34,298 nt of DNA, taken from positions 1 to 34,298 of the IMG/VR virus record IMGVR_UViG_3300042197_003290. One strand, written 5' to 3'. Position numbers and translations under genes: made by a program. Shown one piece after another: positions 1 through 6,605 of this stretch. Position 1 is the first letter of the stretch, and every line of letters begins with the position of its first letter. The stretch is from a virus. The notes beneath the pieces are model-generated. The model was not told where the DNA came from and did not search any database. It saw only the letters and a program-made list of their open reading frames with translations.

Positions 1-27
1 ATCCCAGTGGAAACTTCTTGCGAACCG

Positions 28-56
28 TTGACAACAACGCTAAAACATATTATACT
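28..56 (+). promoter_or_regulatory. sigma70-type promoter, predicted leaderless
   Basis: TTGACA (28-33), a 17-nt spacer and TATACT (51-56) match the bacterial housekeeping consensus. The -10 box ends 6 nt before the ATG at 63, so transcription should start on or next to the A of the start codon. No Shine-Dalgarno sequence can fit. Function is inferred from sequence only. Confidence 0.8.
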
Positions 57-62
57 ACGTCA

Positions 63-563
63 ATGAAAATATTAACTTTAGAAAACAGAGCGTATGATTT
101 AAATGCCTTGCCTGACGAAGTGGATGACATGCAGTTCTCTATTTTTGACAACAGCGACCCCGCTAGTCCCGACTATCATTTCATACCTTTGATTTTTCTT
201 GAAAGTTTTAACGCCCCAGCCCTGGTACTAAACATTGGTGGTGCCACCATCAAAATGCCCATGGACTGGCAGGTTCTGATCGGGGAACCCGACCTGGGGG
301 ATCTAGAAGTCCTGCCCTTGACCAGCATAAACGATCGCGAATTCAAAGTGTTTGAATTTAACCCCTTGACCAGCTATCGTCCCGACTTTCTTGACATAGA
401 AATCATCGATGTGTATCATGATGTCACTTGGTTCTCACCCAAGCTTCGCAATGGGCAATTGCTGTGTGTGCCGCTGTCAGATGGCGATCGCCCACAGTGT
501 GTTTATTTCGTCAAGGAAATTTCGCGCAACTGCGAAATAGTTGATTACAACCAAGCCTGGTGA
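63..563 (+). CDS. conserved phage-type protein of unknown function, first gene of the clamp-loader operon
   Basis: This 166-aa acidic protein is not recognised with confidence. The ATG at 63 is preferred over an in-frame ATG at 18 because the promoter at 28-56 lies between them and its -10 box ends 6 nt upstream of 63. There is no signal peptide, membrane segment or obvious catalytic motif. The composition is that of a small globular beta-rich protein, with many aromatic and Pro residues. It ends 1 nt before the gp62-like ATG, so the two are almost certainly co-transcribed and translationally coupled. In T4 the genes before gp62 encode the clamp-loader large subunit and the clamp, but no P-loop or clamp signature is visible here. 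A replication or transcription accessory role is inference from position only. Confidence 0.8.
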   Translation: MKILTLENRAYDLNALPDEVDDMQFSIFDNSDPASPDYHFIPLIFLESFNAPALVLNIGGATIKMPMDWQVLIGEPDLGDLEVLPLTSINDREFKVFEFNPLTSYRPDFLDIEIIDVYHDVTWFSPKLRNGQLLCVPLSDGDRPQCVYFVKEISRNCEIVDYNQAW

Positions 564-564
564 C

Positions 565-1005
565 ATGAGCGATCGATTACACATACGCAACGAAATGGCA
601 CAGCTGGATCTCAAGCAGAGATCCTTTTGGCTTGACCTCACCGACGAAGAAAAGAAAAAGTTCAGCAATTATCTCATGATTCGTTGGAGTTCTACGGTAT
701 CAGGTGCCCGCGACTTGCAAGAATATTATGTGACGAGCTGCAACATACATCTTAATCGACATTTCTTTGCCATAAATCGGCATCCGCATCTACAATGGTT
801 ATGTGCCACGGCTATAAGCCCAGGTCTGGGACGACAAGAGCATGCCTGGATTCCAACCAAAAAGAAAGAAGGCAAAGGCAATGATGTCAAGAAGAAACTC
901 CTGAACTTGTATCCCACCATGAAAGCCAAAGACATCGAACTTTGGGCCACCATGATTGACAAACGAGACATCGCTGCCTTGGAAAAAGATCTAGGTCAAA
1001 GCTAA
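565..1005 (+). CDS. 62: clamp-loader small subunit, T4 gp62-like
   Basis: The 146-aa product resembles the small subunit of the T4-type sliding-clamp loader, which with ATPase gp44 opens the gp45 clamp onto DNA for replication and late transcription. Supporting segments are EEKKKFSNYLMIRWSS (about residues 31-46), a Gln-Glu-Tyr-Tyr stretch, a middle SPGLGRQEHAWIPTKKK and a C-terminal DKRDIAALEKDLG. Family members from aquatic T4-like phages share this order of motifs. T4 gp62 is longer (187 aa), so this is a short form. The ATG at 565 directly follows the upstream stop; an upstream in-frame ATG at 541 would overlap that gene and is less likely. gp44 and gp45 genes are not in the window. The assignment rests on remembered family motifs. 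Confidence 0.75.
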   Translation: MSDRLHIRNEMAQLDLKQRSFWLDLTDEEKKKFSNYLMIRWSSTVSGARDLQEYYVTSCNIHLNRHFFAINRHPHLQWLCATAISPGLGRQEHAWIPTKKKEGKGNDVKKKLLNLYPTMKAKDIELWATMIDKRDIAALEKDLGQS

Positions 1006-1511
1006 TGGACATCAAGTCAAGCTACAACTGGTTGTCACAAGATCTGTGGGCACAGGTAGTGCAAAAAACATATAGTGCTGCAACATGGAGTTTTTCCGGG
1101 CATAGCAACGCCGTCAACAACGGCCGCTTTTGGTTTACTGATCTGTCACAGGATGAATTTTTCACCGATGTTTTGTTGCAGCGTATCTGCGACGATACCA
1201 AACAGTCCTGGCAGTTGATCAAGGTCTATGCCAACGGCCAAACCTACGGACTCAGCGGTGACATGCATCAGGATGTTATGAGCAGCGAGACTGGCCGATA
1301 CTACACTTTTTTATACTATGCCAACCCCATGTGGGAACCCGAATGGGGAGGCCATACTGTGTTCAGCAATGGGCACGATCTTGTGGTTAGGTATCCTGCA
1401 CCCAACAGTGTAGTTTTGTTTGACAGCACCATACCGCACGTGGGGCAAGAGCCCACTCGACACTGCGCAGACCTAAGGGTTACTGTGGCATGGAAACTGC
1501 AGAAAGCATAA
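1005..1511 (+). CDS. 2-oxoglutarate/Fe(II) dioxygenase, prolyl-4-hydroxylase type
   Basis: A 168-aa jelly-roll oxygenase. The iron triad is visible as H88-x-D90 in GDMHQD and H145 in IPHVGQ, with R158 thirteen residues later as the expected 2-oxoglutarate carboxylate ligand. GGHTVF and NSVVLFDS are typical core strands. Such enzymes use O2 and 2-oxoglutarate to hydroxylate a protein side chain, nucleobase or small molecule; the substrate cannot be read from sequence. The ATG shares its A with the gp62-like stop codon (TAATG), so it is coupled to the clamp-loader gene. The length is normal for phage members of the 2OG-FeII_Oxy_3-type family. T4-like aquatic phages often carry several such enzymes, and a second, different one lies at 14951-15586. 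Confidence 0.88.
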   Translation: MDIKSSYNWLSQDLWAQVVQKTYSAATWSFSGHSNAVNNGRFWFTDLSQDEFFTDVLLQRICDDTKQSWQLIKVYANGQTYGLSGDMHQDVMSSETGRYYTFLYYANPMWEPEWGGHTVFSNGHDLVVRYPAPNSVVLFDSTIPHVGQEPTRHCADLRVTVAWKLQKA

Positions 1512-2182
1512 TGCACGTCTGCGGCTATTGTCAGCGGTCCTTTGCTAGGAGCGCCAGTCTTGACGTGCATGTGTGTGAACAGAAACGCAGACACAGCGAG
1601 CGAGACGAGGCCGGGGTGCGTATTGGATTCAATGCTTGGTTGAGATTTTATGAAATTACCCAAGGCAGCAGCCGTCTCCGCACCTGGGATGAGTTTACTA
1701 AATCGTCTTATTATAAGGCATTCGTAAAATTTGGTCGGTATTGTGTCAACACTAGAGTAATCAACCCCCAACAATTCCTGGAATGGCTGCTGCAACACAA
1801 TAAAAAAATTGATCGCTGGGCCAGTGATCAGGTCTATACTGAATATCTTGTTCAGTATCTAGTTGTGGAAAATGTTAGTGATGCCTTGGCCCGAGCCATG
1901 GAGTTTGGTATTGATTGGGCCACGCAACATATAGCGCCGGCACATGACTGCTTGCGTTTTGGCAGTGTATCAGCCATGTGCCAAGCCTTGGTTTGTGGTC
2001 GGATATCTCCCTGGGTAATTTACAACTGTGAGTCGGGACAAAAATTTTTGCACCAACTATCCAGCGAGCAAATTGCAATGATCTGGCCCTACATTGATTC
2101 TGATCGATGGCAAAAACGTTTTGCTGATTATCCCGCAGACCAAGAGTACGCTCGGGATATCTTAAAGAAAGCAGGCTGGTAA
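1511..2182 (+). CDS. N-terminal C2HC zinc-finger protein, unknown function
   Basis: A 223-aa protein with a short metal-binding module at the N terminus: C4-x2-C7-x12-H20-x-C22. The remainder is helical and rich in Trp and Tyr, with segments such as FVKFGRYC, SDQVYTEYLV, CGRISPWVIYNC and a C-terminal YARDILKKAGW. It looks like a conserved phage family but no function is known to me. The ATG at 1511 overlaps the upstream stop (TAATG); an in-frame ATG at 1490 lies inside the oxygenase gene and would add seven unrelated residues. The zinc finger suggests DNA, RNA or protein binding. Its place in an operon with the clamp-loader subunit suggests a replication or late-transcription role, which is inference. 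Confidence 0.8.
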   Translation: MHVCGYCQRSFARSASLDVHVCEQKRRHSERDEAGVRIGFNAWLRFYEITQGSSRLRTWDEFTKSSYYKAFVKFGRYCVNTRVINPQQFLEWLLQHNKKIDRWASDQVYTEYLVQYLVVENVSDALARAMEFGIDWATQHIAPAHDCLRFGSVSAMCQALVCGRISPWVIYNCESGQKFLHQLSSEQIAMIWPYIDSDRWQKRFADYPADQEYARDILKKAGW

Positions 2183-3132
2183 TGTCAACTCTTATCATTG
2201 GCAGTCATTGGGAATCCACGTCCGAGTATTATAAAAAAATAGATCTTGCAGCCAGCGTATTGATTGAATCATGCGATCAAATATTTGATGTTGGTCATAC
2301 CTCGGTACCAGACATGCTTGGCTATCAAAATCTTGAGTTGATAGCAAGCAAAGCCACAGATATCTATTGGGCCGAGTGCGGTATTGAGGAATTTGAGACA
2401 TTTGATGATTATCTAGATTTAGTTTTTTGGCTGAAAGATTTTAACCGGCGATATCAAACTGTTAGGAATTTTGCATCAGTCACAGTTGATCCCTACGGTA
2501 TCAAAGAGACATATAAGCCTTCCCTGGAGCAAGCGGTGTTTTTTGGATGCAGCTTTACCGCAGGTACCGGATTGTCAGACCCCACAACGCACTATAGCAA
2601 TATATTGAGCAATTATTTTCGCAAAGAAGTTTATAATCTTGCTCGAGGGGGCGGCAGTAATGATTTAATCTTCAATAGATTTGTCAACACCCAATGGAAT
2701 CCTGAACAACTGGTAGTGGTACAACTAACCATGCCCTATAGACTCTATTATTGTAGCGATGATTATCAAAAACTCAACATAATATTGGGCAGCGACAACA
2801 AACATCTCGGAGATAAAATCTTACAACAATCGCTGGTAGAAGTTTATCAGAAACCCTGGGTATTCTCCCAACTGTTAGACAAAGTCAATGCCATGAATCA
2901 GATTGCTGAGCAAAAAAAGTTAAGAATGGCTTTGTGGCTAGTAGATTACAAAAATCCAGACATTTATAGTTTGCATGATCAAACTTATTTCTATCATATG
3001 AAATCATTTGTGCCTGCCTCTCTTATGCAGAACTATCTAGTGGATTTTGCAGAAGATAATTTGCATCCAGGAATCCGTTCCAATAAAATTATCGCTGATG
3101 TTTTACACAAGTTCATTCATGAAGTATATTGA
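2182..3132 (+). CDS. SGNH/GDSL-type hydrolase-like protein
   Basis: A 316-aa protein with SGNH-hydrolase blocks: FFGCSFTAGTGL with nucleophile candidate S124, ARGGGSND around residues 154-161 with N160 in the block III position, and D292-N-L-H295 near the C terminus as the D-x-x-H dyad. SGNH enzymes remove acyl groups from sugars or lipids; in phages they may edit host surface glycans. The first 115 residues precede the hydrolase core and have no recognised domain. It begins in a TAATG overlap with the zinc-finger gene and ends the first operon. The gene is AT-rich compared with the replication genes: the 60-base line from 2221 has 21 G+C. That suggests separate acquisition. There is no signal peptide, so it acts in the cytoplasm or on the virion. 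Two further SGNH-type genes occur in the window. Confidence 0.8.
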   Translation: MSTLIIGSHWESTSEYYKKIDLAASVLIESCDQIFDVGHTSVPDMLGYQNLELIASKATDIYWAECGIEEFETFDDYLDLVFWLKDFNRRYQTVRNFASVTVDPYGIKETYKPSLEQAVFFGCSFTAGTGLSDPTTHYSNILSNYFRKEVYNLARGGGSNDLIFNRFVNTQWNPEQLVVVQLTMPYRLYYCSDDYQKLNIILGSDNKHLGDKILQQSLVEVYQKPWVFSQLLDKVNAMNQIAEQKKLRMALWLVDYKNPDIYSLHDQTYFYHMKSFVPASLMQNYLVDFAEDNLHPGIRSNKIIADVLHKFIHEVY

Positions 3133-3144
3133 GCCAGTCAATGG

Positions 3145-3173
3145 TTGACTTAGGTAACTGATACAGGTATAAT
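3145..3173 (+). promoter_or_regulatory. sigma70-type promoter, predicted leaderless
   Basis: TTGACT (3145-3150), a 17-nt spacer and TATAAT (3168-3173). The ATG of the mini-DnaE gene is at 3180, exactly 6 nt beyond the -10 box, so the predicted transcription start is the start codon itself. No Shine-Dalgarno sequence lies in the six intervening bases. Confidence 0.85.
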
Positions 3174-3179
3174 TGTCGT

Positions 3180-3737
3180 ATGAGTGCAGACATTGATATT
3201 GATCTAGCAGATAGAAATCCTGTGCTGGGATTGATCAAACATGTGGCTGCTAGACTGCCCAATGACCGCAAGCACAATTCTGGCATCTACGTCACTGAAA
3301 TTCCACGAGATCCCGTGCATGACATGGCAGCCATCGACTACGAGCAAGCGGAACAACGCGGATATTTTAAAATTGACCTGTTAAACATGACAGTGTATCA
3401 AAGCATACGCAGTTCTGAGCATTACCAACAACTATTGCGCACCGAGCCGCCCTGGGCCAGGCTTTGGCAAGATTCCAATTGGGCCAAAAATTTAGTTCAC
3501 GTTGGAGATTATACCCAATTGTTGTCCGACATGCGGCCGGATTCAATACCAAAAATGGCAGCATTCATATCTGTGATACGTCCGGGCAAAAGCCACTTAC
3601 AGAATCGTAGCTGGTCTGAAGTATTTGCAGAAGTCTGGAACGGTGACAGCAGCCGTGGCTACATTTTCAAAAAAAGCCATGCTGTGAGCTACGCTGTGTT
3701 GGTAGCCCTGCATATGAACATTTTAAACGAGTCCTGA
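3180..3737 (+). CDS. miniature DnaE-like (Pol III alpha palm) protein
   Basis: A 185-aa protein that reads as a condensed bacterial DNA polymerase III alpha subunit. ADIDIDLADR (residues 3-12) matches the PDxDxDF catalytic loop, giving D6 and D8. KHNSGIYVTEIP corresponds to the THAAGVVI strand. GYFKIDLLN supplies the third aspartate, D66. SVIRPG (131-136) resembles LFRPG, and FKKSHAVSYAV (163-173) matches the conserved KSHA segment near the end of the fingers. The PHP, thumb, most of the fingers, the clamp-binding tail and the OB domain are all missing; DnaE proteins usually exceed 1000 aa. All three metal-binding aspartates survive, so this is not obviously a dead fragment. It has its own promoter. 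Possible roles are a minimal polymerase, a polymerase accessory factor or a nucleotidyltransferase; none is shown. DnaE relatedness is quite sure, function is not. Confidence 0.82.
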   Translation: MSADIDIDLADRNPVLGLIKHVAARLPNDRKHNSGIYVTEIPRDPVHDMAAIDYEQAEQRGYFKIDLLNMTVYQSIRSSEHYQQLLRTEPPWARLWQDSNWAKNLVHVGDYTQLLSDMRPDSIPKMAAFISVIRPGKSHLQNRSWSEVFAEVWNGDSSRGYIFKKSHAVSYAVLVALHMNILNES

Positions 3738-4115
3738 TTAATCTACCCGGCGCACTAATGTAATGCTTTTGCGTTTGCTTTTTCTCTTGGCAATATCGCG
3801 CAGTGAACACACTGGACCGTGCAAGATCTCTAGATCTCGATTGTTGAACGTTCTAACATAAGAACGGAACGGCTGCCAATCCTCACGTAAAAATATGTTT
3901 ATGGGTATGCTGTGATTGCTTTCCCACCACCAGGTATTGCCTAGATCCAGGAACAGTTTTTTATGTTCTCGGTTTACTATACATCCGTAGTCATAGATCG
4001 TAGTGACATTGCTGTCACGATTTTGCACGATACCCACGTACTCAGTACCGGCATACAGACACAGTGTTATGAAAGGATACCTTTCAGTTAACACACGAAA
4101 CAAGTTTTCGCCCAT
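3738..4115 (-). CDS. conserved small phage protein of unknown function
   Basis: A 125-aa protein on the minus strand, with its stop codon immediately next to the stop of the mini-DnaE gene (tail to tail). It starts with MGENLFRVLTERYPF, contains LFLDLGNTWWWESN and PINIFLREDWQPF, and ends in a strongly basic tail (AKRKSKRKS, residues about 109-117). The basic tail could bind nucleic acid. No signal peptide or membrane segment is present. I recognise no named domain. The region just upstream of its ATG also carries the late-type promoter box of the divergent gene at 4137, so the two may share regulatory DNA. The codon use and length make a real gene likely, and the plus-strand frames across it are broken. 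Confidence 0.72.
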   Translation of the reverse strand: MGENLFRVLTERYPFITLCLYAGTEYVGIVQNRDSNVTTIYDYGCIVNREHKKLFLDLGNTWWWESNHSIPINIFLREDWQPFRSYVRTFNNRDLEILHGPVCSLRDIAKRKSKRKSITLVRRVD

Positions 4116-4120
4116 AAATA
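4113..4120 (+). promoter_or_regulatory. late-type promoter box CATAAATA
   Basis: CATAAATA lies 16 nt before the ATG at 4137. It matches 7 of 8 bases of the T4 late promoter TATAAATA, which needs no -35 element. It precedes a structural-type gene, as expected for late transcription. Assignment is by similarity only. Confidence 0.6.
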
Positions 4121-4136
4121 TTGTTAGAGAACCCCT

Positions 4137-4913
4137 ATGTACGCAACCACTGCCTATTTATATCAACAAATCCAGACTGTGCTTTTGGTTGACATCACCG
4201 GGGCCTACTTTGACCGGAGATGGAAACCTGTGTACGCTAAAAATCTTAAACTCAATCTTGGGGTTGATAATGTTATTTTATTCCAATTTCAAAACCAAGA
4301 TCAAAAACCGGTCAATATCACCGGAGCAACATTTACCTTTCGCATCATAAGCCAAAACGGTGAAGACTTGTTGTTTGCTAAGGAGCTGGTACCATTAAGC
4401 TCCACTCTTGGCAGGGCCAAAGTCACTATCACAGCCGCGGAAAGCCTCCGTTTTCAGGCACAGCCAGCCAGCTGGAGCTTAGAAGTCAGTTCAGGAGTAT
4501 TGGATCAGGCAGTATTCACCGATGACTATGCCGGAGCTCGAGGAGTGATTGACATCGTGGACTCGGTGTTCCCAGCCTTCATGCCCAGCGAGGTTCTTAC
4601 CATACCCAGCCAGGCTCCGCAAAACAACGTGTTTTATACCAGCACAGTCAGCACCAATGGCAGTAGGCTAACTACATTCCAGCTAGATACCTTGGATCTC
4701 ACCGGCAACCTTTCAGTGGAAGGTGCCACAGTCGACGACAATGAGTGGTACATCATTCCCGTGGAGGATCTCAGCACCGGCAACACTGTCAGCGTGATAA
4801 GTTTCGCCAACGCCAACAGCCGCTTGGGCATCAATGTCGAGGGTTACCATCCCTTGATTCGCTTGGCCATACAACGACAGAGTGGTAACGTAGAAGCTAT
4901 TGTGTACCGATGA
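4137..4913 (+). CDS. baseplate-type structural protein with BppU-like N-terminal domain
   Basis: A 258-aa beta-rich protein. Residues about 35-75 (KNLKLNLGVDNVILFQFQNQ followed by DQKPVNITGATFTFRI) have the pattern of the BppU-type N-terminal domain of phage baseplate or receptor-binding proteins: a strand that binds the neighbouring subunit followed by an immunoglobulin-like sandwich. The C-terminal half is Ser/Thr/Asn-rich and ends in LIRLAIQRQSGNVEAIVYR. No enzymatic motif is seen. A late-type box at 4113-4120 supports virion function. Its stop overlaps the start of the downstream SGNH gene by 4 nt (ATGA), so the two are made together. A baseplate, neck or fibre-attachment role is inferred. 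Confidence 0.72.
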   Translation: MYATTAYLYQQIQTVLLVDITGAYFDRRWKPVYAKNLKLNLGVDNVILFQFQNQDQKPVNITGATFTFRIISQNGEDLLFAKELVPLSSTLGRAKVTITAAESLRFQAQPASWSLEVSSGVLDQAVFTDDYAGARGVIDIVDSVFPAFMPSEVLTIPSQAPQNNVFYTSTVSTNGSRLTTFQLDTLDLTGNLSVEGATVDDNEWYIIPVEDLSTGNTVSVISFANANSRLGINVEGYHPLIRLAIQRQSGNVEAIVYR

Positions 4914-5620
4914 AATTTGATCGCATAGTGGGGCTGGGCGACAGTTGGATGTTTGGCGACGAGATCGTGGATCCCGCGCTGGGCGACGTCCATGCAGTTG
5001 ACCCCAAAAATACTGCGTACCGAGAAAAACATTGCTTTTTGGGTCTGCTGGGACAGCATTACAACGTACCTGTTGACAATCTAGGATTTCCTGGTGGCTC
5101 GCCGCAAAGTTGTATCTACAACTATATCTGGTACACAGAAAATCAAATTTTGACTCCCGATACTCTGTTTTTAGTTGGCTTGCCTGACGCATCCAGGATG
5201 TCTTGGTTCGACCCACACCGTGTCAAGGGAGCCGATGATCAACCATTCAACAATTATCAACACAGTATATGGTTGCGCAATTATGAGAAGAAAAATTACA
5301 ATCAAAGCCCCAACGAAAAAATAGACGATTGGGCTACATTTTCCATGCTGTATGATGTTTTGACTTCCTGCCCCGATGCCTTTAGATTCAAATTCAAGCA
5401 AGCAGTGATGTTTTTTGAAGGGCAAAGTCATAGACACCCAGTGAGACAGTTTAATGTGCTTCCCCCGCCTTGCCTATATCCAACTGATTCTATGTTGTGG
5501 CCCGGTAACTGCCTTGCTGCCATGCTGGCCGCCGAAGATCTTAAGCCACGCAAGCATCCCAACGAGATTGGACATCAAAAACTGGCAAATCTCTTGATTT
5601 CGCAACTAGATATGCTATAA
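4910..5620 (+). CDS. SGNH/GDSL hydrolase-like protein
   Basis: A 236-aa protein opening directly with the SGNH block I: VGLGDSWMFGDE, nucleophile candidate S12. NLGFPGGSPQS gives the glycine/asparagine-region block, and the C-terminal KHPNEIGHQKLAN contains the expected histidine. The usual D-x-x-H aspartate is not at its standard position (Pro lies three residues before the His), so activity is less certain than for the SGNH genes at 2182 and 33094. The start overlaps the baseplate-like gene by 4 nt. Coupling to a structural gene suggests either a virion-associated deacylase or a modifier of a structural glycan, which is inference. The sigma70-type promoter of the primase gene is embedded in its last 27 bases. 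Confidence 0.75.
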   Translation: MKFDRIVGLGDSWMFGDEIVDPALGDVHAVDPKNTAYREKHCFLGLLGQHYNVPVDNLGFPGGSPQSCIYNYIWYTENQILTPDTLFLVGLPDASRMSWFDPHRVKGADDQPFNNYQHSIWLRNYEKKNYNQSPNEKIDDWATFSMLYDVLTSCPDAFRFKFKQAVMFFEGQSHRHPVRQFNVLPPPCLYPTDSMLWPGNCLAAMLAAEDLKPRKHPNEIGHQKLANLLISQLDML

Positions 5621-5621
5621 T
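5594..5621 (+). promoter_or_regulatory. sigma70-type promoter, predicted leaderless
   Basis: TTGATT (5594-5599), a 16-nt spacer and TATAAT (5616-5621), overlapping the end of the SGNH gene. The ATG at 5628 begins exactly 6 nt after the -10 box, the same geometry as at 63 and 3180. The -35 box is one mismatch from the TTGACT used elsewhere. Confidence 0.72.
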
Positions 5622-5627
5622 ATCTTG

Positions 5628-6605
5628 ATGCTTGATTTGATGCACTATCTGCCGGCTAAGAAAAAGTCCACGGCATCGGGGTGGATCAGCTTCAATGCTC
5701 CTTGTTGTCATCACCGCGGCGAAAGTGCAGATCGTCGTCTGCGAGGTGGTGTCAAGATTTCAGATCAAGGCTGGAGCTATCACTGTTTCAATTGTGGCTA
5801 CACTGCGAGTTTCGTCCTGGGACGCACATTGACCTTTAAGGCTCGTCAGTTACTGATTTGGTTAAATGTGCCCAGCGACGTTATCGAGCGGGTTAACTTA
5901 GAAAGCATGCGTCATCGAAGTGTGCAGGGCCTACTGGAATCCAGCAAACCCGACACCGCTAATGAGTCGGTGACATTTGATGCACGCCGCTTGCCCCTGG
6001 GGTTTGAACTAGTGGATTCCCATGCACATCCCGAACACTGGCAATATCTGCGCCGTCGGGCTGTGCCCATGGACTATCCCGTGGGCATGACACCAGATTC
6101 CGCAAGGCCCGGCGTGATAATACCTTTCACACATCAAGATGAAATCGTGGGATCATGTCAGCGATTCCTAGACAATCGCAATCCGCGCTACATCCATGAC
6201 ATACCATCAGGGTACGTATTTGGTGCGGATCTGCAAAAGCCCGAATGGCAGCATGTGCTGGTCATGGAAGGTGTGTTTGATGCCCTTAGTGTGTCGGGCA
6301 TGGCTGTGCTGCACGCCGACATCAATGATCGACAGGCACAATTGATCCGCGGGCTGGGCAAAAACATCACAGTGATTCCCGACCGTGACACGGCTGGTGT
6401 CAAGCTGATTGATCGTGCCCTTGAATTGGGCTGGGCTGTGAGTTTTCCTGAATGGCCCAGCCACTGCAAGGACGTTAACGACGCGGTACAAGAATTTGGA
6501 GTGCTGGTCACAGTGCTAACTATAATGCACTCACGCGAGACCAGTCGTATCAAAATAGAGATGGCAAAGAAACGATGGCAAAAGAACCTCAAAACAACAC
6601 AGTAA
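5628..6605 (+). CDS. 61: DNA primase, T4 gp61/DnaG-type
   Basis: A 325-aa primase that would make RNA primers for lagging-strand synthesis with the adjacent helicase. An N-terminal zinc-binding region has Cys/His ligands in NAPCCHHRG and YHCFNCGY (residues about 25-57). The TOPRIM core follows: VMEGVFDAL with the catalytic Glu, VIPDRDTAG with the Asp-x-Asp pair, and CKDVNDA. T4 gp61 is 342 aa, so the length fits. The ATG at 5628 is chosen because the promoter at 5594-5621 places transcription start there; an adjacent upstream TTG and a later ATG at 5640 are alternatives. Its 3' end overlaps the helicase gene by 31 nt, giving the usual phage primase-helicase pair in opposite order to none: primase first, helicase second. 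Confidence 0.9.
   Translation: MLDLMHYLPAKKKSTASGWISFNAPCCHHRGESADRRLRGGVKISDQGWSYHCFNCGYTASFVLGRTLTFKARQLLIWLNVPSDVIERVNLESMRHRSVQGLLESSKPDTANESVTFDARRLPLGFELVDSHAHPEHWQYLRRRAVPMDYPVGMTPDSARPGVIIPFTHQDEIVGSCQRFLDNRNPRYIHDIPSGYVFGADLQKPEWQHVLVMEGVFDALSVSGMAVLHADINDRQAQLIRGLGKNITVIPDRDTAGVKLIDRALELGWAVSFPEWPSHCKDVNDAVQEFGVLVTVLTIMHSRETSRIKIEMAKKRWQKNLKTTQ

Noticed and set aside
4003-4350. Plus-strand frame overlapping the start of the baseplate-like gene
   Set aside because: It overlaps two better supported genes and has no promoter or ribosome-binding site of its own.
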